DNA of 7,577 nucleotides. Origin: Vibrio nitrifigilis (lineage in GTDB: Bacteria; Pseudomonadota; Gammaproteobacteria; Enterobacterales; Vibrionaceae). Numbering within the stretch: position 1 is the stretch's first letter; each line of letters starts with the position of its first letter. The notes under the pieces were generated by a model. It was not told the DNA's origin, did no database searches, and worked only from the letters and a program-made list of their open reading frames with translations. Positions 1 through 5,096 of the stretch are shown here, in pieces. Where the stretch lies: NCBI RefSeq assembly GCF_015686695.1, contig NZ_JADPMR010000011.1, forward strand, positions 1-7,577, read 5' to 3'. Position numbers and translations under genes: made by a program.

Positions 1-68
1 TGGTTGTTAGTAAGGATAAAAATAAATCGCGGCCGAAAATATGGAGACTCTATTTGGATGAGTTCGGA

Positions 69-290
69 AGAATCTTAAGAGATTCTCAAGGGAATCTTGT
101 TGGATTCTCATAAGAATCTCATGAGATTAACTGTATGATTTTAAAGAAATAATTGTCTTTAAGAATCTCTTAAGATTCTCGTTAAGTACTTGAAATATAA
201 GGAAACGCATGTTCGAATTTTTCGACAGATTCTAATTAGATTCTTCTGTTATAGGGTTGAGAGAATCTCTTAAGAATCTTAAGAGATTCT
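69..290. repeat. Phased half-site array (iteron-like), copy 1
   Basis: Thirteen copies of a 7-bp half-site, AGAATCT or its complement AGATTCT (some with one mismatch), lie in four clusters. Their centres are at 72, 83, 94, 105, 116 and 127, then 165 and 176, then 230 and 241, then 265, 276 and 287. Spacing inside every cluster is exactly 11 bp, one helical turn, and orientation alternates in the first cluster. The last cluster forms a 29-nt palindrome with 14-bp arms (262-290). Such arrays usually bind a dimeric replication, partition or repressor protein. No such protein is recognised in the unit, so a host or helper factor is possible. The flanks (1-68 and 291-383) contain no gene; 291-383 is pyrimidine-rich. 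Confidence 0.85.
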
Positions 291-389
291 AATTTCCTCC
301 ATATTTCCTTTATTTCAAAACCTCTATTTTCTAAAACGATTCCTCTATCTTGCAGAGTTCTCCTATTTTCTGACGCACTTCGCTTGTCG

Positions 390-440
390 CATTGATGTCC
401 CTGGTCAAATTGCTTCGCAAATTAACCAGGGACATCAATG
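390..440. other. Long near-perfect hairpin upstream of the small-gene run, copy 1
   Basis: Bases 390-405 are the exact reverse complement of 425-440 (16 bp). The 19-nt loop continues the stem with two mismatches, ending in TTGC/GCAA around a TTC triloop, so about 22 of 24 positions pair. An outer TTGTC/GACAA pair (384-388 with 445-449) extends it to the base just before the ATG at 451. No T-run follows, so it is not a standard terminator. It could be a single-strand replication initiation structure, a protein-binding cruciform, or an mRNA element controlling the first ORF. Confidence 0.85.
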
Positions 441-450
441 TGTGGACAAA

Positions 451-606
451 ATGTATAGTTTTAAGGCTTTGGAGGGAAAAATCGCATCAAATAGATCTAA
501 GGTTTTTACCTTTCTGAGTCCCTCTAAAAGCGTTGTAAACTTTCAAAACGATCAGGGCATAGAGTTGGGTGGTTTGGGGTGTAAAAAGCGCGTCTCGAGC
601 ATTTGA
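451..606 (+). CDS. Possible 51-aa protein, unknown function, copy 1
   Basis: An ATG-started ORF of 51 codons directly after the long hairpin. It begins MYSFKALEGK and ends CKKRVSSI. It has no membrane segment and one cysteine near residue 44, and is mildly basic. The Shine-Dalgarno is weak (GTGGA about 5 bases upstream). Support comes from its position: it opens a tightly packed same-strand series (51, 29, 121 and 106 aa) ending in a terminator, and it is identical in all three copies. It resembles no family I recognise and could be a chance ORF. Confidence 0.4.
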   Translation: MYSFKALEGKIASNRSKVFTFLSPSKSVVNFQNDQGIELGGLGCKKRVSSI

Positions 607-628
607 GAGGCTCTAAAGGGTGTTTTGA

Positions 629-718
629 ATGCTTAATCCGGCCATTGAACATAAAAGGGATAATGTGACCCTCTGTGTGTCTCCATCGAGCAAGTTTTTG
701 CCCCCTAAATGGTCATGA
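629..718 (+). CDS. Possible 29-aa peptide, unknown function, copy 1
   Basis: A short ATG-started ORF (begins MLNPAIEHKR, ends PPKWS) placed 22 nt after the 51-aa ORF. An AAAGGG stretch about 8 nt before the ATG could act as ribosome binding site. The stop lies 31 nt before the start of the membrane protein. It is hydrophilic with one cysteine. Very short ORFs arise easily by chance; operon-like spacing is the only positive evidence. Confidence 0.25.
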   Translation: MLNPAIEHKRDNVTLCVSPSSKFLPPKWS

Positions 719-749
719 TAGACTCTTTTTTTTATGAAGGATTTTTTTT

Positions 750-1116
750 ATGGCTAGGTCTGAAAAATATATATCAATAATTATATTTACGGTTTTTATT
801 TTGGCTTTTTCATCTGCTAGTGGGTATCAATTTATTGGGGATTGGTTTGAAAAAATAATCAATGGCGCAGGGATGTTTATTTCTCTTCTTGTCATGGTTG
901 CGTTATTTGGTATTTATAAAGGCGCAGCGCTTTTTTTCAAGTAAGCAATTGAAAATACTAGCATACTGTATGGTTTGTATTACTTTACTAACTTACCTAT
1001 ACCCTCTATTTAAGTATACTGAACAAGATAGCAGAGACTTTATGTCGACGTTTATTTACGACGTGGTCATCAATATCATTATCTTTATTCTTTTAATCAA
1101 GGAAGCCAAAAAATGA
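750..1116 (+). pseudogene. Four-span membrane protein gene, frameshifted in copy 1
   Basis: Same gene as 3976-4341, but a T7 run near 931-937 (T6 in copies 2 and 3) shifts the frame. Reading stops after 64 residues (stop at 942-944), and the rest of the protein continues in another frame to 1116. Copies 2 and 3 are intact and the change is a homopolymer slip, so this is most likely a sequencing error rather than gene decay. The ATG at 750 is preceded by AAGGA with 8 Ts between. Confidence 0.8.
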
Positions 1117-1433
1117 GTACTGCAAATATAATTTCACAATTAAAAGCTGGCTCTCCTCTTATAACTTTATTAAGATGGTGAAGGGGCGTTTTTGACGACA
1201 GAAGTAGTGCAGATGAATTGTATTCGGATTTAATTCCTGTATTACAAGATTTTTTACTTCAAGGACGCAGATTCAATGATCCTTCGGTTCAGCATATCGT
1301 TCACATTCTTAGCGAGTTACCACCGGAAGGAGCAAGAAGACGAAATTTCGTAAAGAAATATCTCCAAGATGAATATACATTAAGAGACTTACCTGCTGAT
1401 CCAAGGCAAATCCCGTATGGGTTTTGGTATTGA
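1113..1433 (+). pseudogene. 106-aa protein gene, locally frameshifted in copy 1
   Basis: Same gene as 3659-3979, and the same total length. A missing A near 1172 and an extra G near 1184 put a short stretch out of frame, creating a TGA at about 1179. The two compensating slips within a dozen bases are typical of uncorrected long reads. From about 1190 to the stop at 1433 the frame matches the intact copies. Confidence 0.8.
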
Positions 1434-1498
1434 TTGTACAGATGCGGTTAAATAAAACTAAAGGTTGATAAGGACGGGGGCTGTTTATGAAACAGAAG

Positions 1499-1526
1499 AA
1501 AGATCATTTGCGATCTTTTTTTTTTT
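1499..1526 (+). terminator. Intrinsic terminator of the small-gene run, copy 1
   Basis: A 7-bp stem, AAAGATC/GATCTTT, with loop ATTTGC is followed by a long T-run ending at 1526. It lies about 65 nt after the stop of the 106-aa gene. A second small hairpin, CTGTTT-ATG-AAACAG, precedes it at 1481-1495. Confidence 0.85.
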
Positions 1527-1550
1527 CGACGTAACCTTTCTCCAGATGTG

Positions 1551-1580
1551 AAAAAACCACCGTTGGCGCGGTGGTTTTTT
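1551..1580. terminator. Bidirectional intrinsic terminator, copy 1
   Basis: A 12-bp perfect stem, AAAAAACCACCG/CGGTGGTTTTTT, with loop TTGGCG has a T6 tail on either strand. It insulates the small-gene run from the structured RNA that starts about 55 nt later. Confidence 0.85.
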
Positions 1581-1605
1581 CGGAATACTTACGGGTTCAG
1601 GGCCT

Positions 1606-1633
1606 TTGTAAGTCCTTTCATGATAGTCATTAT
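1606..1633 (+). promoter_or_regulatory. Candidate promoter of the structured RNA, copy 1
   Basis: TTGTAA (4 of 6 consensus) and CATTAT (4 of 6) are separated by 16 bp. The predicted start, about 6-8 nt downstream, falls at 1639-1641, on the 5' strand of the RNA's closing helix. The position between a terminator and the RNA strengthens a weak motif match. Confidence 0.35.
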
Positions 1634-2133
1634 GTAAGAGCACTTCAAGACCTCTGTAAGTTTCCTGCCCTCTATTTGGATTCAAGATGTTTATTGGATA
1701 GAGCGACGCACATTAGCCACCGACCAAGGGAAGTCCGAAAGGTGGCAGGTAAAGGCATTTATCAGAACTTGCGAAAGCACGATAACACCGCCCCGTTGTA
1801 GCTGCTAGATGGGGACAAGCGGAAAAGGAAAAACTGATAGATGTTGTGAGACTCGGATGGGGGCGAAAGCTTTACTCACAGCGCAGGGCAGCCCGAAAGG
1901 GTAAGAGACAAAACTCCAACGGAAAGCGACCATAAATGATGCCAAAATTCATTGCGAATTTGGTAGGGGTCGGCGCAGCCGAAAGGCTGTTTTCCTACAA
2001 AAAAAAACACTTGTTGTGCGCGGAGCGCAAGCGTTCCATTCTCTCGATCTCTCTTAACGATTGTGGGCAATCTGTTGGTCGGCTTGCCGTCCACATATTG
2101 TCCATCATGAGTGCTCGTTCTTACTATTTTTTT
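1634..2133 (+). ncRNA. Large structured RNA, divergent RNase P RNA-like candidate, copy 1
   Basis: Strand is set by five GAAA loops on this strand (1737-1740, 1773-1776, 1865-1868, 1895-1898, 1981-1984). Pairings seen: ends 1638-1644/2110-2116 (P1-like, plus 1634-1637/2121-2124), followed by T7. P2-like 1707-1712/2015-2020. P4-like 1731-1738/2079-2085 with bulged U1734, crossing P2 as in RNase P. Branch helix 1755-1765/1834-1844. P12-like 1788-1794/1811-1822. P15-like 1927-1931/1968-1972 and 1945-1950/1956-1961, with GGUAGG (1962-1967) facing AUAAAUG as in the CCA-binding L15 loop. P18-like 1976-1989 and P19-like 2022-2037. GGGAAGUCC resembles CR-I; 1911-1937 resembles CR-IV. RNase P RNA is the ribozyme maturing tRNA 5' ends. 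Missing: P3 in its usual place, a clear P5/P7 and the AGAA before CR-V, so it may be an unrelated RNA. Confidence 0.6.
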
Positions 2134-2145
2134 ATCACACCTAAC

Positions 2146-2222
2146 GCAGTTTACACTGCTGGTATTTAGTCCTTTTACGGGAAGGCTTTTGGGTGTGCAC
2201 AGCTTAAATTATCGCCGTGCAC
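2146..2222. other. Stem-loops between the RNA and the 36-aa gene, copy 1
   Basis: GCAGT/ACTGC with loop TTAC lies at 2146-2159. Two copies of the palindrome GTGCAC (2195-2200 and 2217-2222) lie 16 nt apart and can pair. They occupy the gap between the convergent RNA and 36-aa gene, so they may help end transcription from either side, though neither has a T-run. Function not shown. Confidence 0.45.
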
Positions 2223-2254
2223 GTTTTCCCCTCAAACCTTTGTTGTACTTGGGT

Positions 2255-2365
2255 TTAGAGCGTATACGTGTAGGCATAGGCGATCACGGCCACAACGCCT
2301 GCGATTGTTACTGCAGCTGTCAGTTGAACGATGTTGTCTAGTAGCCAATTTGTTGGGTTCTTCAT
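2255..2365 (-). CDS. 36-aa single-span membrane peptide, copy 1
   Basis: Intact even in this error-rich copy and identical to 2729-2839. The ribosome binding site GAGAAGG is present. It is transcribed towards the structured RNA, on the opposite strand to it. Confidence 0.7.
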   Translation of the reverse strand: MKNPTNWLLDNIVQLTAAVTIAGVVAVIAYAYTYTL

Positions 2366-2488
2366 TCGTAAGCCTTCTCTTATTCTTTTGTTGCAATGTA
2401 ACGTGGAATATTCCTAACTCAATCGCCGTTATTGGCTTAAATGCCATGGAACTTGGCGCCAAAATATCTGTTTTAGCTTTTTTAGCCG

Positions 2489-2518
2489 GTCATATTGGGG
2501 GCTGGTTTAATGCGTAAA
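2489..2518 (-). promoter_or_regulatory. Candidate promoter of the 36-aa gene, copy 1
   Basis: Same hexamers as in copies 2 and 3 but with an 18-bp spacer, owing to one extra G in a homopolymer. Confidence 0.3.
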
Positions 2519-2533
2519 TTGTTAGGTACTACA

Positions 2534-2562
2534 CCCCTCGCAAATCTACGATTTGCGAGGGG
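2534..2562. other. Fold-back centre between copies 1 and 2
   Basis: Thirteen bases at 2534-2546 are the perfect reverse complement of 2550-2562, around the 3-nt loop TAC. This is the axis of the giant palindrome. In the undisturbed unit (5097-5111) only the inner six pairs, CAAATC/GATTTG, exist. The strand therefore turned back exactly at a natural small hairpin, which suggests self-priming or template switching there. Confidence 0.85.
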
Positions 2563-2574
2563 TTAGTACCTAAA

Positions 2575-2603
2575 TTTACGCATTAAACCAGCCCCAATAT
2601 GAC
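2575..2603 (+). promoter_or_regulatory. Candidate promoter of the 36-aa gene, copy 2
   Basis: TTTACG and TATGAC, each 4 of 6 to consensus, are separated by 17 bp. This would give a leader of about 120 nt before the ATG at 2729. It is the best promoter-like pair I saw upstream on this strand, but the match is modest. Confidence 0.35.
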
Positions 2604-2728
2604 CGGCTAAAAAAGCTAAAACAGATATTTTGGCGCCAAGTTCCATGGCATTTAAGCCAATAACGGCGATTGAGTTAGGAATATTTCCACGTTACATTGC
2701 AACAAAAGAATAAAGAGAAGGCTTACGA

Positions 2729-2839
2729 ATGAAGAACCCAACAAATTGGCTACTAGACAACATCGTTCAACTGACAGCTGCAGTAACAATCGCAGGCGTT
2801 GTGGCCGTGATCGCCTATGCCTACACGTATACGCTCTAA
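2729..2839 (+). CDS. 36-aa single-span membrane peptide
   Basis: The peptide has a short polar N-terminus (MKNPTNWLLDN) and one hydrophobic span, rich in Val and Ala, at about residues 12-34, ending YTYTL with no basic tail. The start is secure: GAGAAGG lies 7 nt before the ATG, the best ribosome binding site in the unit. The leader is about 120 nt and holds palindromes (TTGGCGCCAA at 2630-2639, TGGC/GCCA at 2646-2659) and a possible 22-codon ORF at 2645-2713. Known peptides of this size and shape include type I toxins, small holin-like or regulatory membrane peptides, and filamentous phage coat proteins; the last usually carry a basic C-terminus, absent here. Identity unknown. Confidence 0.75.
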   Translation: MKNPTNWLLDNIVQLTAAVTIAGVVAVIAYAYTYTL

Positions 2840-2871
2840 ACCCAAGTACAACAAAGGTTTGAGGGGAAAAC

Positions 2872-2948
2872 GTGCACGGCGATAATTTAAGCTGTGCACA
2901 CCCAAAAGCCTTCCCGTAAAAGGACTAAATACCAGCAGTGTAAACTGC
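2872..2948. other. Stem-loops between the 36-aa gene and the RNA, copy 2
   Basis: The GTGCAC pair is at 2872-2877 and 2894-2899, and the GCAGT/ACTGC hairpin at 2935-2948. Same arrangement as copy 1. Confidence 0.45.
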
Positions 2949-2960
2949 GTTAGGTGTGAT

Positions 2961-3459
2961 AAAAAAATAGTAAGAACGAGCACTCATGATGGACAATATG
3001 TGGACGGCAAGCCGACCAACAGATTGCCCACAATCGTTAAGAGAGATCGAGAGAATGGAACGCTTGCGCTCCGCGCACAACAAGTGTTTTTTTTGTAGGA
3101 AAACAGCCTTTCGGCTGCGCCGACCCCTACCAAATTCGCAATGAATTTTGGCATCATTTATGGTCGCTTTCCGTTGGAGTTTTGTCTCTTACCCTTTCGG
3201 GCTGCCCTGCGCTGTGAGTAAAGCTTTCGCCCCCATCCGAGTCTCACAACATCTATCAGTTTTTCCTTTTCCGCTTGTCCCCATCTAGCAGCTACAACGG
3301 GGCGGTGTTATCGTGCTTTCGCAAGTTCTGATAAATGCCTTTACCTGCCACCTTTCGGACTTCCCTTGGTCGGTGGCTAATGTGCGTCGCTCTATCCAAT
3401 AAACATCTTGAATCCAAATAGAGGGCAGGAAACTTACAGAGGTCTTGAAGTGCTCTTAC
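2961..3459 (-). ncRNA. Large structured RNA, RNase P RNA-like, copy 2
   Basis: The same RNA on the minus strand. The 5' P1 strand is at 3449-3459, the 3' P1 strand at 2970-2984, and the trailing T-run at 2961-2967. Only the A-run following the P18-like hairpin differs from copy 1 (A8 against A9). It converges with the 36-aa gene, which ends about 120 nt before the RNA's 3' end. Confidence 0.6.
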
Positions 3460-3487
3460 ATAATGACTATCATGAAAGGACTTACAA
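3460..3487 (-). promoter_or_regulatory. Candidate promoter of the structured RNA, copy 2
   Basis: Same -35 and -10 hexamers and 16-bp spacing as copy 1, on the minus strand. Confidence 0.35.
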
Positions 3488-3512
3488 AGGCCCTGAACCC
3501 GTAAGTATTCCG

Positions 3513-3542
3513 AAAAAACCACCGCGCCAACGGTGGTTTTTT
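3513..3542. terminator. Bidirectional intrinsic terminator, copy 2
   Basis: Unchanged copy of the 12-bp GC-rich stem with A6/T6 flanks, between the structured RNA and the protein-gene terminator. Confidence 0.85.
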
Positions 3543-3566
3543 CACATCTGGAGAAAGGTTACGTCG

Positions 3567-3593
3567 AAAAAAAAAAGATCGCAAATGATCTTT
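3567..3593 (-). terminator. Intrinsic terminator of the small-gene run, copy 2
   Basis: Reverse complement of the copy 1 terminator; the T-run on the minus strand is one base shorter. It ends transcription of the membrane and 106-aa genes. Confidence 0.85.
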
Positions 3594-3658
3594 CTTCTGT
3601 TTCATAAACAGCCCCCGTCCTTATCAACCTTTAGTTTTATTTAACCGCATCTGTACAA

Positions 3659-3979
3659 TCAATACCAAAACCCATACGGGATTTGCCTTGGATCAGCAGG
3701 TAAGTCTCTTAATGTATATTCATCTTGGAGATATTTCTTTACGAAATTTCGTCTTCTTGCTCCTTCCGGTGGTAACTCGCTAAGAATGTGAACGATATGC
3801 TGAACCGAAGGATCATTGAATCTGCGTCCTTGAAGTAAAAAATCTTGTAATACAGGAATTAAATCCGAATACAATTCATCTGCACTACTTCTGTCGTCAA
3901 AAACGCCCTTCACCATCTTTAATAAAGTTATAAGAGGAGAGCCAGCTTTTAATTGTGAAATTATATTTGCAGTACTCAT
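3659..3979 (-). CDS. 106-aa soluble protein, unknown function
   Basis: A cysteine-free, probably helical cytoplasmic protein. It begins MSTANIISQLKAG, has an acidic middle section (DDRSSADEL, about residues 28-36) and a basic patch ARRRNFVKK at about 74-82, and ends with the aromatic tail IPYGFWY. The start ATG overlaps the stop of the four-span membrane protein (ATGA), with AAGGA 9 nt upstream, so the two are co-translated and may work together. An intrinsic terminator follows about 65 nt after the stop. The basic patch could contact nucleic acid or a membrane, but I recognise no family. Confidence 0.85.
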   Translation of the reverse strand: MSTANIISQLKAGSPLITLLKMVKGVFDDRSSADELYSDLIPVLQDFLLQGRRFNDPSVQHIVHILSELPPEGARRRNFVKKYLQDEYTLRDLPADPRQIPYGFWY

Positions 3980-4341
3980 TTTTTGGCTTCCTTGATTAAA
4001 AGAATAAAGATAATGATATTGATGACCACGTCGTAAATAAACGTCGACATAAAGTCTCTGCTATCTTGTTCAGTATACTTAAATAGAGGGTATAGGTAAG
4101 TTAGTAAAGTAATACAAACCATACAGTATGCTAGTATTTTCAATTGCTTACTTGAAAAAAGCGCTGCGCCTTTATAAATACCAAATAACGCAACCATGAC
4201 AAGAAGAGAAATAAACATCCCTGCGCCATTGATTATTTTTTCAAACCAATCCCCAATAAATTGATACCCACTAGCAGATGAAAAAGCCAAAATAAAAACC
4301 GTAAATATAATTATTGATATATATTTTTCAGACCTAGCCAT
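3976..4341 (-). CDS. Small membrane protein with four predicted spans, 121 aa
   Basis: Integral membrane protein of unknown function. Four hydrophobic stretches are visible, at about residues 7-26, 40-60, 67-87 and 100-116, with short loops and a lysine-rich C-terminus (KEAKK). I chose the start MARSEK because AAGGA lies 7 nt upstream. An ATG 15 nt further upstream would add five residues, but it overlaps that Shine-Dalgarno and is preceded only by a T-run. The stop overlaps the next ATG (ATGA), implying translational coupling with the 106-aa protein. Size and topology would fit a holin, an immunity or exclusion protein, or an assembly factor, but no motif decides. No signal-peptidase site is evident. 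Confidence 0.85.
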   Translation of the reverse strand: MARSEKYISIIIFTVFILAFSSASGYQFIGDWFEKIINGAGMFISLLVMVALFGIYKGAALFSSKQLKILAYCMVCITLLTYLYPLFKYTEQDSRDFMSTFIYDVVINIIIFILLIKEAKK

Positions 4342-4371
4342 AAAAAAATCCTTCATAAAAAAAAGAGTCTA

Positions 4372-4461
4372 TCATGACCATTTAGGGGGCAAAAACTTGC
4401 TCGATGGAGACACACAGAGGGTCACATTATCCCTTTTATGTTCAATGGCCGGATTAAGCAT
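4372..4461 (-). CDS. Possible 29-aa peptide, copy 2
   Basis: Unchanged copy of the 29-aa ORF, between the 51-aa ORF and the four-span membrane protein. Same reservations about chance occurrence. Confidence 0.25.
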   Translation of the reverse strand: MLNPAIEHKRDNVTLCVSPSSKFLPPKWS

Positions 4462-4483
4462 TCAAAACACCCTTTAGAGCCTC

Positions 4484-4639
4484 TCAAATGCTCGAGACGC
4501 GCTTTTTACACCCCAAACCACCCAACTCTATGCCCTGATCGTTTTGAAAGTTTACAACGCTTTTAGAGGGACTCAGAAAGGTAAAAACCTTAGATCTATT
4601 TGATGCGATTTTTCCCTCCAAAGCCTTAAAACTATACAT
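4484..4639 (-). CDS. Possible 51-aa protein, unknown function, copy 2
   Basis: Same ORF as at 451-606, with no differences. It sits between the hairpin (upstream, 4650-4700) and the 29-aa ORF (downstream, 22-nt gap). Function unknown. Confidence 0.4.
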   Translation of the reverse strand: MYSFKALEGKIASNRSKVFTFLSPSKSVVNFQNDQGIELGGLGCKKRVSSI

Positions 4640-4649
4640 TTTGTCCACA

Positions 4650-4700
4650 CATTGATGTCCCTGGTTAATTTGCGAAGCAATTTGACCAGGGACATCAATG
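4650..4700. other. Long hairpin, copy 2
   Basis: Identical to the copy 1 hairpin in reverse complement, with no base changes in either arm. The start codon of the 51-aa ORF lies 10 bases from its edge on the minus strand. Confidence 0.85.
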
Positions 4701-4800
4701 CGACAAGCGAAGTGCGTCAGAAAATAGGAGAACTCTGCAAGATAGAGGAATCGTTTTAGAAAAATAGAGGTTTTGAAATAAAGGAAATATGGAGGAAATT

Positions 4801-5021
4801 AGAATCTCTTAAGATTCTTAAGAGATTCTCTCAACCTATAACAGAAGAATCTAATTAGAATCTGTCGAAAAATTCGAACATGCGTTTCCTTATATTTCAA
4901 GTACTTAACGAGAATCTTAAGAGATTCTTAAAGACAATTATTTCTTTAAAATCATACAGTTAATCTCATGAGATTCTTATGAGAATCCAACAAGATTCCC
5001 TTGAGAATCTCTTAAGATTCT
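4801..5021. repeat. Phased half-site array, copy 2
   Basis: The same array in reverse orientation. The 29-nt palindrome is at 4801-4829 and the terminal pair of half-sites at 5004-5021, with the 11-bp spacing kept. One base shorter than copy 1 because of a G-run difference. Confidence 0.85.
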
Positions 5022-5096
5022 TCCGAACTCATCCAAATAGAGTCTCCATATTTTCGGCCGCGATTTATTTTTATCCTTACTAAACAACCATTTAGA

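Larger units (their letters stand above)
1..2547 (+). repeat. Replicon unit, copy 1 (inverted relative to copies 2 and 3)
   Basis: This is one nearly complete copy of the 2.56 kb unit. It begins 14 nt (unit coordinates) past the hairpin centre and runs until it meets its own reverse complement at 2548. It differs from copies 2 and 3 by single-base homopolymer changes, for example T7 against T6 near 931-937, AA against AAA near 1172, G4 against G3 near 1184, A9 against A8 near 1999 and one A fewer near 2406. These break the two main proteins here only. The pattern fits uncorrected long-read errors rather than biological divergence. Confidence 0.9.

Noticed and set aside
69..290. A CRISPR array
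   Set aside because: The repeats are 7-bp inverted half-sites with 4-bp spacers in helical phase, not 25-35 bp direct repeats with unique spacers, and no cas gene is present.
1571..1801. A 76-codon ORF over the 5' half of the structured RNA (also at 3292-3522 and 5851-6081)
   Set aside because: It starts with GTG inside the bidirectional terminator, has no Shine-Dalgarno and shares its strand with the strongly paired RNA, whose helices explain the conservation better.
1876..2094. A 72-codon ORF antisense to the structured RNA in copy 1
   Set aside because: It is present only with the A9 run of copy 1; the A8 run in copies 2 and 3 destroys the frame.
1634..2124. Group I or group II intron, tmRNA or an IscB-type guide RNA as the identity of the large RNA
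   Set aside because: I found no group I G-binding core, no group II domain V with its AGC and GAAA arrangement, no tmRNA ends with CCA and tag frame, and no associated nuclease gene. RNase P landmarks appear in the right order instead.
2305..2517. A 70-codon hydrophobic ORF on the plus strand of copy 1
   Set aside because: The frame exists only because copy 1 has lost an A near 2406; copies 2 and 3 break it. It is antisense to the leader of the 36-aa gene.
2645..2713. A 22-codon ORF in the leader of the 36-aa gene, stop 15 nt before its ATG
   Set aside because: No ribosome binding site, and too short to separate from chance. Kept only as a remark for the 36-aa gene.
2753..2983. A 76-codon ORF opposite the 36-aa gene (also at 5312-5542 and 2111-2341)
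   Set aside because: It overlaps the well-supported 36-aa gene on the other strand, has no ribosome binding site and contains cysteine-rich low-plausibility sequence.
3408..3644. A 78-codon ORF (also at 5967-6203, and antisense in copy 1) with a protein-like repeat of ETYRGLE and RTYKGPE
   Set aside because: It starts only with TTG, has no ribosome binding site, runs antisense to the structured RNA and reads through two intrinsic terminators, including their A-runs. The short repeat follows from repeated GTAAG motifs in the DNA.
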